Source: Oscillospiraceae bacterium
GTDB lineage: Bacteria; Bacillota; Clostridia; Oscillospirales; Oscillospiraceae
DNA: 44,275 nucleotides
Assembly (NCBI GenBank): GCA_022804995.1
Contig: JAAWUC010000004.1
Location: 1 to 44,275, forward strand
Direction: 5' to 3'
The notes under the pieces: model-generated
Seen by the model: only the letters and a program-made list of their open reading frames with translations
Database searches by the model: none
Told to the model about the DNA's origin: nothing
Position numbers and translations under genes: made by a program
Shown here: one piece after another, positions 22,298 through 29,152 of the stretch
Layout: every line of letters starts with the position of its first letter
Position numbering within the stretch: the first letter of the stretch is position 1

Positions 22298-22834
22298 CTA
22301 GCTTCCCCCGCCGTCCTTGCCGCACAGAACGGCGAGGATTTTGGCGTAGATCTCCTCCGGCTGGTCCTGAAAGCGCCTGCGGATATCCATCGCCAGCTCC
22401 CGCCGGGTGACCAGCACCTCCAAACGCATCAGGCTGTCCAGCTCGTCGCTCATGGACAGCTCCACCGTGTAGCCGCCGCCCTCCCGCTCCCGCACACCGG
22501 CGTGCACCAGGGCCTGCCGCTTGAGCTGCTCGTTGCTCACCGCCAGATTCTGCTCCGCCCGCAGCCGCACCGCATAGGGCAGTCCGCTCTCACAGGCGGC
22601 GCTGTTGCGCCGGCCCTTCTCCGTGACGGCGTACCGGCCCTCCCGCAGCTCCAGGTGCTCCGTGCGCACCAGATCCGCCAGGCACTCGGAGAAGTTGAAG
22701 TAGTCCACCCCTCCATCGCACAGGCTCAGCTCCTGGAGCACCTCAAAGGGTGCGGGCTCCACCAGGCGGGAGGCGATGTAGAGTATCAAAAGCTTAATCT
22801 CCAGCTTATCGCTGATAAAACCGTGTTCCTGCAT
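22298..22834 (-). CDS. DUF4364 protein
   Basis: A 178-residue protein. The N-terminal part (FISDKLEIKLLILYIASRLV; VDYFNFSECLADLVRTEHLE) is a winged-helix-like domain of DUF4364, a Clostridia-specific family. The C-terminal half is a mixed alpha/beta domain (YTVELSMSDELDSLMRLEVL). The likely role is DNA- or protein-binding regulation, not established. The frame extends to 22858 but ATG 22834 has AGGAGG 7 bases upstream. It is the first gene of the likely three-gene operon with the BceRS-like system. Confidence 0.85.
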   Translation of the reverse strand: MQEHGFISDKLEIKLLILYIASRLVEPAPFEVLQELSLCDGGVDYFNFSECLADLVRTEHLELREGRYAVTEKGRRNSAACESGLPYAVRLRAEQNLAVSNEQLKRQALVHAGVREREGGGYTVELSMSDELDSLMRLEVLVTRRELAMDIRRRFQDQPEEIYAKILAVLCGKDGGGS

Positions 22835-22990
22835 GGCGCGCCTCCTCTCTCCCGGCATACACTGGTATTATACCTGCCCGGGGCCGATTTGTACAGACGG
22901 AATTTTCACCAAAGCCGGGCGGGCGCATAGACTGGAATGAAGGCGGACGCCTTCCCTGTTACTTACAGTTACTTCATTAGGAGGTCCATT

Positions 22991-23833
22991 ATGCCTGAAC
23001 GCATCGTACCCGGCCCGGTGTCCAATATGCGGGACAACTGCGAGGCCGTTTGCATCCATACGAAGAAAATTTATGACTCCTGCCGCGATAAAGACTGCAT
23101 CGAGGATCTGCGCTTCTATCCTACGCTGTCCTCTCAGGACGTGCTGGGCCGGGCCCAGACCGTCAAGGGCGGCAAGGCGGAGCTGATCTACACCTACATC
23201 GACGTGGAGCCTGTGGTCTTCAACCGGGGCTTTTACACAGTGGATATGCGCTACTTCTACCGCGTCACCCTCAACGCCTACTGCTCCTGCCCCCGTCCGG
23301 TGGAGGTGGAGGGCCTGTGCGTGTTTGACAAGCGGGTGATCCTCTTCGGCAGCGAGGGCAACGCCAAGATCTTCTCCTCCCGGGCCCGCCTGGACGCCTT
23401 GGACCGCCAGCAGATCGAGCAGAGCAACATGCCCATAGCCGTGGTGGAGGCCGTGGACCCCATCGTCCTGGACGCCAAGCTGGTGGAGTGCTGCGACAGC
23501 CGCTGCTGCGACTGCGACATCTGCGAGATCCCCGCCTGCGTGTGCCAGTGCTTCGGCTGCGATCTCACCATGGGCGACGATTGCCGCAGGGCCTTCGTCA
23601 CTCTGGGCCAGTTCTCCATCGTGCGCCTGGAGCGGGACAGCCAGCTGCTCATGCCGGTGTTTGACTACTGCCTGCCCGACAAGGAGTGCCCCGGCGGAGG
23701 CTGCGGCAGCGACGACCCCTGCCAGCTCTTCCAGAATATTTCCTTCCCTGTGGAGGAGTTCTTCCCCCCAAACGCGCTGGAGAGCCCCTGTGACTATGAG
23801 GGCACCAAGCACTACTGCTCCTGCCGGAAGTAA
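22991..23833 (+). CDS. Conserved cysteine-rich protein of unknown function
   Basis: A 280-residue protein with about 30 cysteines. Clusters include YCSCPRP, CCDSRCCDCDICEIPACVCQ, CQCFGCDL, DYCLPDKECPGGGCGSDDPC and a C-terminal HYCSCRK. It has no signal peptide. I have met similar proteins (MPxRIVPGPVSNxRxNCEAVCIHTxKIYDSC...) in Oscillospiraceae, always without assigned function. Cysteine content, absence of export signal and a possible mother-cell sigma -10 (CATAGACT, 22926-22933) would fit a spore-coat or spore-crust protein, but that is inference. AGGAGG at 22979-22984 supports the ATG at 22991. A terminator follows. Confidence 0.8.
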   Translation: MPERIVPGPVSNMRDNCEAVCIHTKKIYDSCRDKDCIEDLRFYPTLSSQDVLGRAQTVKGGKAELIYTYIDVEPVVFNRGFYTVDMRYFYRVTLNAYCSCPRPVEVEGLCVFDKRVILFGSEGNAKIFSSRARLDALDRQQIEQSNMPIAVVEAVDPIVLDAKLVECCDSRCCDCDICEIPACVCQCFGCDLTMGDDCRRAFVTLGQFSIVRLERDSQLLMPVFDYCLPDKECPGGGCGSDDPCQLFQNISFPVEEFFPPNALESPCDYEGTKHYCSCRK

Positions 23834-23845
23834 GCGAATCCGCGA

Positions 23846-23871
23846 GAGGCCGCCCCAGATGGGGCGGCCTC
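23846..23871. terminator. Bidirectional terminator between the Cys-rich and GH13 genes
   Basis: GAGGCCGCCCC / GGGGCGGCCTC, an 11-bp stem with loop AGAT, between two convergent genes. It shares its stem core with the terminator at 5241-5272. Confidence 0.85.
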
Positions 23872-23882
23872 CCGCTGTTCCG

Positions 23883-25505
23883 CTATGCTCCCTTCCGGCG
23901 GAGCATCCGGGCCTCGTAGGGCCGGAGGGGGCCGGAGGGATCCCCATAGTTGGCGAGCAGAACCTCCGCGCCGCAGAACGCCTCCGGGCAGCACTCCGGC
24001 AGCGTCTCCGCCGTAAAATTGCACACCACCAGCAGGTGCTCGTCCGCCGTATCCCGGGTGTAGGCAAAGCGCTTCTCGTCCTCCGGACACAGCAGGGTAA
24101 AGCTCCCCTCCCGGAACACCGGAAGCTGCTTGCGCAGTGTAATCAGCTTTTGATAGAAGTAAAATATGGAGTCCGGGTCCGCCAGCGCCGATTCCGCGTT
24201 GATCGCGCTGTAGTTGGGATTCACCGGAAGCCAGGGCTTCACTGTGGAAAACCCGGCCCAGTCCCCGCCGGTCCACTGCATGGGCGTCCGGGCGTTGTCC
24301 CGGCCCCAGGTGTAGATGGAGGGCATGATCTCCTCGGGCGTCCGGCCCTTGGCAAGCTCTTCCTGGAAGTGATTTTTGATCTCCAGATCGTCGTACTCTT
24401 CTATGGACAGGCGGATGTTGGTCATCCCCAGCTCCTCCCCCTGGTAGATGTAGGGGGTGCCCTGCATCCCGTGGCACATCATGGCCAGCATCTTGGCCGA
24501 CTCCACCCGGTATGTCCCGTCGTCCCCCCAGCGGGAGACGATACGGGGCAGGTCGTGGTTATTTAAGAACAGGCTGTTCCAGCCCCGTCCCGCCAAACCG
24601 TGCTGCCACTGCTCATAGCACCGCTTGAGCTTCACCAGGGGCAGCGGAATCCGGCCCCACTTGTCCACCTGGTCCAGGAAGGTGTGCTCGAACTGGAAGA
24701 TCATGCTCAGCTCGCTGCCGTTGGCGTTGGCGTAGAGCATGGCCTCCTCCACCCCGGTGCCCCACGCCTCGCCCACCGTGACCAGGGTATCCTCCCGGAA
24801 CGCCTCCCGCCGCATCTCCCGCATGTATTGGTGGAGGCGGGGATGGCTGCAGAAAAGGCCCTCCCGATCCGGCTCCTTGCCCATCTTGTCGATGGCGTCC
24901 AGCCGGAAGCCCCCCACGCCCTTGTCCACCCAGAAGCGGATCATGTCGTACAGCTCCCGGCGGAGGGCGGGATTTTCCCAGTTCAAATCCGGCTGCCAGG
25001 GGGAGAACTGGTTGTAGTAGTACTGCCCGATCTCCGGCACATAGGTCCAGGCGCTGCCGCCGAAGACCGCCCGGGTCCCGTTGGGCGGGCAGTCCGGGGT
25101 TCCGTCCCGCCAGATGTAGTAGTCGTGACAGGGGCTCTTCCGGCTGCTCTTGGCCGAGAGAAACCAGGGGTGCTGATCGGAGCTGTGGTTGAGCACCAGA
25201 TCCATGATGATGGTCAGCCCCCGCCGGTCCGCCTCGGCAATCAGCTCGTCCATATCCGCCATGGTCCCAAACAGCGGATGGACAGCCCGGTAGTCCGAGA
25301 TATCGTAGCCGTTGTCCCGGTGGGGGGAGGCGTACACCGGGGAGAGCCAGATTCCATCAACGCCCAGCTTCTCCAGATAGTCCAGCCGCCCGATAATTCC
25401 CCGCAGATCCCCGACGCCGTCGCCGTTGGCGTCCTGAAAGCTCTTGGGATAGATCTGGTAGAATACGGCGGATTTCCACCAGTCTCTTTTGGTCTTGTCC
25501 AGCAT
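23883..25505 (-). CDS. GH13 alpha-glucosidase (oligo-1,6-glucosidase type)
   Basis: A 540-residue cytoplasmic enzyme, the normal length for the GH13 oligo-1,6-glucosidase/trehalose-6-phosphate hydrolase group. VFYQIYPKSFQDANGDGVGD (15-34), MDLVLNHSSDQHPWF (101-115), nucleophile D203 in GGFRLDAID, acid/base E246 in VGEAWG, and D318 in NNHDLPR. Residues after about 470 are the C-terminal beta domain. It hydrolyses short alpha-1,6 or alpha-1,4 glucosides taken up by the cell; exact linkage preference and any phosphate specificity are not decided by the motifs. It has its own promoter and no transporter next to it. Confidence 0.92.
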   Translation of the reverse strand: MLDKTKRDWWKSAVFYQIYPKSFQDANGDGVGDLRGIIGRLDYLEKLGVDGIWLSPVYASPHRDNGYDISDYRAVHPLFGTMADMDELIAEADRRGLTIIMDLVLNHSSDQHPWFLSAKSSRKSPCHDYYIWRDGTPDCPPNGTRAVFGGSAWTYVPEIGQYYYNQFSPWQPDLNWENPALRRELYDMIRFWVDKGVGGFRLDAIDKMGKEPDREGLFCSHPRLHQYMREMRREAFREDTLVTVGEAWGTGVEEAMLYANANGSELSMIFQFEHTFLDQVDKWGRIPLPLVKLKRCYEQWQHGLAGRGWNSLFLNNHDLPRIVSRWGDDGTYRVESAKMLAMMCHGMQGTPYIYQGEELGMTNIRLSIEEYDDLEIKNHFQEELAKGRTPEEIMPSIYTWGRDNARTPMQWTGGDWAGFSTVKPWLPVNPNYSAINAESALADPDSIFYFYQKLITLRKQLPVFREGSFTLLCPEDEKRFAYTRDTADEHLLVVCNFTAETLPECCPEAFCGAEVLLANYGDPSGPLRPYEARMLRRKGA

Positions 25506-25544
25506 GTGGTTCCCATTCCTCCTTTTGCGGTGTTTTCCAGAAAA

Positions 25545-25573
25545 AGTGTACCCGCATTTTGGGGAAATGTCAA
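25545..25573 (-). promoter_or_regulatory. Promoter of the GH13 gene
   Basis: Reverse strand: TTGACA (25573-25568), 17 bases, TACACT (25550-25545), 40 bases before the start. Confidence 0.75.
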
Positions 25574-25649
25574 TGAATATTCCCGCCGCCCTCCCTCATA
25601 TCCTTCTGGTAAGGACAAGGAAATCCAAAGGAAAAGGAAGGTCTGCCCT

Positions 25650-26783
25650 ATGAAACGTATCTTTTCTCTCCTGCTGGCCCTTCTGCTGCTGGCGCTCCTG
25701 CCCCCCGCGGCCCGGGCGGAGGATCTGGCGGTGGAGAGCCGGGCCTGCCTGCTGATGGAGAAGACCACCGGGCAGGTGCTCTACGCCGTCAACGAGCACG
25801 AGCAGCTGGAGCCGGCCAGCGTGACGAAGATCATGACCCTGCTGCTGGTGATGGAGGCCATCGACGCCGGAACTCTGGGCTACGACGACACCGTTACCGC
25901 CTCGGCCTACGCCTGCTCCATGGGCGGCAGCCAGATCTGGCTGAAGGAAAACGAGCAGATGACGGTCCACGATCTGCTCAAGGCGGTGTGCGTGGCCTCC
26001 GCCAACGACGCATCCGTGGCCCTGGCGGAGCACATCGCCGGCAGCGCCGAGGCCTTTGTGGAGAAGATGAACCAGCGGGCGAAGGAGCTGGGGATGAACG
26101 ACACCACCTTCCGCAACCCCACCGGCCTCCCCGCCGACGGCCACGTGACCTCGGCCTACGACATCGCTGTCATGAGCCGGGAGCTGATTCTCCACCACCC
26201 GGATATCCGCCAGTTCACCACCATCTGGATGGACTCCCTGCGGAACGGGGAGTTCGGCCTGAATAACACCAACAAGCTCATCCGTTACTACCAGGGGTCT
26301 ACGGGCCTGAAAACCGGCAGCACCGACGCCGCCCAGTACTGCATCTCCGCCACGGCGGAGCGGGACGGCATGGAGCTCATCGCCGTGATTCTCAAATCCC
26401 CCACCTCCACCCAGCGCTTTGAGAGCGCCAAGGTGCTGCTCAACTACGGCTTCGCCTCCTACGGCCTGGCCTCGCCGGAGCCCCCCGCCCTCTCTCTCAT
26501 CCCGGTGACGCTGGGGGAGGAGGCCGCGGTGGCGGTGCGCATGGAGGGGGACAGCACCATCCTGGCCCCCAGGGAGAAGCTGGGAAGCCTGGAGGTTGAA
26601 ATCGACCAGGAGGAAGCCCTCTCCGCGCCGGTGGAGGCCGGGCAGGTGGTGGGACAGATGCGGGTGGTTTCCAACGGGGAGGTCCTGGCGGAAATTCCCC
26701 TGGCGGCGGAGCGGTCCGTGGCGCGGCTGACCTACTGGCAGCTGCTCCTGCGGTGCCTGAAAACCGCGTTTTTGGGTGGATAG
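25650..26783 (+). CDS. dacF: D-alanyl-D-alanine carboxypeptidase (DacF/PBP5-like)
   Basis: A 377-residue exported protein. Signal peptide 1-23 (FSLLLALLLLALLPPAARA). Penicillin-binding motifs in order: S57-x-x-K60 (SVTK), S117-A-N119 and K221-T-G. The C-terminal domain from about 280 is the PBP5 all-beta domain, ending in an amphipathic helix (YWQLLLRCLKTAFL) that should sit on the membrane. It trims the terminal D-alanine of peptidoglycan stem peptides. DacF in Bacillus acts in spore cortex formation; whether this copy is vegetative or sporulation-specific cannot be told. Frame is open further upstream, but ATG 25650 with AAGGAAGG and the signal peptide fix the start. Confidence 0.93.
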   Translation: MKRIFSLLLALLLLALLPPAARAEDLAVESRACLLMEKTTGQVLYAVNEHEQLEPASVTKIMTLLLVMEAIDAGTLGYDDTVTASAYACSMGGSQIWLKENEQMTVHDLLKAVCVASANDASVALAEHIAGSAEAFVEKMNQRAKELGMNDTTFRNPTGLPADGHVTSAYDIAVMSRELILHHPDIRQFTTIWMDSLRNGEFGLNNTNKLIRYYQGSTGLKTGSTDAAQYCISATAERDGMELIAVILKSPTSTQRFESAKVLLNYGFASYGLASPEPPALSLIPVTLGEEAAVAVRMEGDSTILAPREKLGSLEVEIDQEEALSAPVEAGQVVGQMRVVSNGEVLAEIPLAAERSVARLTYWQLLLRCLKTAFLGG

Positions 26784-26878
26784 CGGAAAATTTTTTCTGA
26801 AAGCCTCTTTACTGTCCGTATTTTCGGTCTGTCCTTCTGTTATTCTGAAATCAGAAAAAAACAAAGGAGGCAACAGTG

Positions 26879-26980
26879 ATGAAGGGTTACTACAGCAGCA
26901 GCGGTTACATGGGCTATGTGGAGGGCCGCTGGGTCCTGTTCGCCAGCGAGCAGGACTACCGGGAGTACATGGAGGACTGA
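26879..26980 (+). CDS. 33-residue small protein, conserved in Clostridia
   Basis: A short gene reading MKGYYSSSGYMGYVEGRWVL followed by FASEQDYREYMED. AAAGGAGG lies 8 bases before the ATG, and a strong terminator follows 37 bases after the stop, so it has the dress of a real gene. I have seen near-identical small proteins (YxxxGYMGxVxGRxxLFASExDYxEYxxx) in other Clostridia without function. It is aromatic-rich and acidic at the C-terminus, with no membrane segment. Confidence 0.75.
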   Translation: MKGYYSSSGYMGYVEGRWVLFASEQDYREYMED

Positions 26981-27016
26981 GCCATGGGCCCGCTTTGGGT
27001 TGTCAAACCCGTTTTG

Positions 27017-27054
27017 AAAAAACTTGGGCTGCCGGACGGCAGCCCAAGTTTTTC
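27017..27054. terminator. Bidirectional terminator after the small protein gene
   Basis: AACTTGGGCTGCC / GGCAGCCCAAGTT, 13-bp stem, loop GGAC, with A and T runs on either side so it can act in both directions. Confidence 0.9.
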
Positions 27055-27063
27055 AAGCTTTCA

Positions 27064-27701
27064 TCAGTTGTATGCCCTGTACAGGAATGCCACGACCTGT
27101 CCGCGGGTGCAGGTGTCCTCCGGACTGAACGTCGTTGCGCTTGTGCCGCTGGTGATGCCTTCGGCCACGGCCCAAGCGACAGCGTCCTCGTAATGCGCCC
27201 CCGCCGCCACATCGGTAAAAGCTGTTTTGCTGGGCGTTTCAGGTGTTTCGGAGGTGCTGGGGGTAGCAGCAGGAACAAACGGGTTTGCGGAAAAATGTTC
27301 TTCACTCGGAACATAGAAAGCGATTGTTCCAAGCTCGGTCCCCCAGAGGCTTTTGTCACTAACGACATTATCCGGTACCCTTTCGAGGATACCATCATAG
27401 CATTCCAGTACCGCAATCATTTCCGTGTCACCCAGTTCAAACGAAGTCCATAGCCTGTTAGTCTCATCTGAAATTCCATATGGCCAAGACAGGACACATT
27501 TGCTATCTTCCCAAATGGTGTCACTACCGTACCAGCAGGGACGGCATAAAGTACATCGATATTTTCACCGCAAAATAAAATATCGAAATCCCCGTAAGGT
27601 TCCCCATTTTCACAATTAAGCCCAGCCAGAGCAGAAAAAGGGACTTTGGTATCACCACCTTTTAGCGCAGGCGGTTTTTTGCTAAACCTTGATCTGCCAT
27701 G
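27064..27701 (-). pseudogene. Frameshifted, 5'-truncated SLH surface protein
   Basis: The C-terminal frame (27564 to 27064) contains CVLSWPYGISDETNRLWTSF, ELGDTEMIAVLECYDGI, a Pro/Thr/Ser linker (TPSTSETPETPSK) and one SLH repeat (FTDVAAGAHYEDAVAWAVAE; TFSPEDTCTRGQVVAFLYRA). The N-terminal portion is in a different frame (27701 to 27417: VPFSALAGLNCENGEPYGDF; DILFCGENIDVLYAVPAGTV). The frames must join by a slip between 27420 and 27564. No start, ribosome site or signal peptide is visible between the xdh terminator and the coding remnant. So it is a decayed remnant, unless a sequencing error caused the slip. Confidence 0.7.
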
Positions 27702-27744
27702 AAAAGCCGGGGCGGCATCAACCATTAGGTTGTGCCGCCCCGGC
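27702..27744 (-). terminator. Terminator of the xdhABC operon
   Basis: GCCGGGGCGGCA (27706-27717) pairs with TGCCGCCCCGGC (27733-27744), with an inner CAACC/GGTTG pair, followed by TTTT on the reverse strand, 22 bases past xdhC. Confidence 0.85.
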
Positions 27745-27765
27745 GCTCTATTTTGCCCCAAAATA

Positions 27766-28257
27766 TCACATCTCTCTGCCCAGCCGCTTATACATGGTCT
27801 TTTTCACCGCCCGGAGGATGTTCTCATAGCCGGTGCAGCGGCACAGGTGGCCGGAGAGGAGCTTGCGCAGCTCATCGTCGGTGTACTCCTTCCCGCTCTC
27901 CAGAATCTCCACGGCGGTCATGATGAACCCCGGCGTGCAGAAGCCGCACTGGATTGCCGCCTCGTCGATGAACGCCTGCTGGATGTCGCTGAGCTCCCCG
28001 CCGGGGCCCATCAGGCTCTCCAGGGTGCGGATGCGCTTCCCGTCGGCCCAGGCGGCCAGGTACAGGCAGGAGTTGAAGCACTCCCCGTCAATGATGACGT
28101 TGCAGGCCCCGCACTCCCCCACCTCGCAGCCCTTCTTCACGCTGGTAAGGCGGAAGTCATTGCGCAGCATATCCGTCAGCGATGCCCGCACGTCCACCAT
28201 CTGCTCCACGTCCCTGCCGTTGATATTGCAGCGGACCAGCTTGTATTGGATGCTCAT
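27766..28257 (-). CDS. xdhC: Xanthine dehydrogenase, iron-sulfur subunit
   Basis: A 163-residue protein with two [2Fe-2S] sites. The plant-ferredoxin-like one is at C44/C49/C52/C64 (GCEVGECGACNV...FNSC). The all-helical one is at C104/C107/C139/C141 (QCGFCTPGF...LCRCTGY). This is the small subunit of three-subunit molybdenum hydroxylases and passes electrons from the molybdenum centre to FAD. It overlaps the xdhB stop by 4 bases (ATGA) and is last in the operon, followed by a terminator. Confidence 0.95.
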   Translation of the reverse strand: MSIQYKLVRCNINGRDVEQMVDVRASLTDMLRNDFRLTSVKKGCEVGECGACNVIIDGECFNSCLYLAAWADGKRIRTLESLMGPGGELSDIQQAFIDEAAIQCGFCTPGFIMTAVEILESGKEYTDDELRKLLSGHLCRCTGYENILRAVKKTMYKRLGREM

Positions 28258-29138
28258 GCCAGCTCACCTCCCGCCAATCGGATGGATTCCATAAGCCCTC
28301 GCTTCGCCAGCTCCACGGCGATGTGCTCCCGGAACGCTTTGCTGGCCCGCCAGCTGTCCCGGGGGTGGATATCCTCCAGCACCGCCGCCGCGAAGGCGTC
28401 CGCCGTCTCCTGGGACGCGGGCCTGCCCTGGGCCGCCTCCTCCGCGTGGGCTGCCCGCATAGGGACAGGCCCCGCCACGCCGTAGGCAATCCGCGCCCGT
28501 TCGATCGTCTTTTTGTCCCCGCTGAGCACCACGTTCACCGAGCAGCCGGTGGTAGCGATGTCCATGGCGCTGCGCATGGCATACTTGATGTAGTGGCCGA
28601 AGCAGTTCTCATAGCTGGCCTTGGGGAGCAAGATGGCCGTCTGGATTTCATCGGGGCAAATATCCACCTTTCCGGCGGAGATATAGAACTCCTGGATAGG
28701 CAGACGCCGGACGCCTTTCTCCCCTGTCAGCTCCACGACGGCGTCCCAGGCGAACAAGGTGGAAGCGGAGTCGGCGCTGGTGACGCCGTTGCAGGTGTTC
28801 CCGCCGATGGTTCCGGCGTTGCGGATCTGGGGTCCGCCCACCATATCCACCGCTTCCCCCAGAACGTTGATATATTTCTGAATAACGGGGTCCCTGGTGA
28901 TGTGGCTGAAGCTGGTGAGGGAGCCAATGCGGATATTCTCCTCCCCGTCGATACTCACGCCCCGCAGCTCATCCAGGCCGTAGATGGAGATGAGCTCCTT
29001 CCCGGCACGCTTGCCCTCCCGCATCTGGACCAGCACGTCGGTGCCGCCGGCGAGAATCTGGGCCTCGGGGTGCTCCAGGCGCAGGCGCACCGCGTCCTGG
29101 ACGCTCTGGGCCTCATAGAGCGCTTTCAAATCATACAT
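28254..29138 (-). CDS. xdhB: Xanthine dehydrogenase, FAD-binding subunit
   Basis: A 294-residue protein of the CO dehydrogenase flavoprotein (medium subunit) family. AGGTDVLVQMREGK (about 31-44) and NAGTIGGNTCNGVTSADSAS (about 106-125) are the two pyrophosphate-binding FAD motifs. The C-terminal CODH_FAD_C region begins at about 180. It moves electrons from the Fe-S subunit to NAD+ or another acceptor. It lies 14 bases after xdhA and overlaps xdhC, so all three are coupled. Confidence 0.94.
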   Translation of the reverse strand: MYDLKALYEAQSVQDAVRLRLEHPEAQILAGGTDVLVQMREGKRAGKELISIYGLDELRGVSIDGEENIRIGSLTSFSHITRDPVIQKYINVLGEAVDMVGGPQIRNAGTIGGNTCNGVTSADSASTLFAWDAVVELTGEKGVRRLPIQEFYISAGKVDICPDEIQTAILLPKASYENCFGHYIKYAMRSAMDIATTGCSVNVVLSGDKKTIERARIAYGVAGPVPMRAAHAEEAAQGRPASQETADAFAAAVLEDIHPRDSWRASKAFREHIAVELAKRGLMESIRLAGGELA

Positions 29139-29152
29139 ACTCTTTTCCCTCC

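Noticed and set aside
22868-24067. A 399-codon frame opposite the cysteine-rich gene
   Set aside because: It runs through two intergenic regions and a terminator and has no recognisable motif.
24600-25649. N-terminal extension of the DacF frame by 350 codons
   Set aside because: It is antisense to GH13; the signal peptide and ribosome site at 25650 mark the real start.
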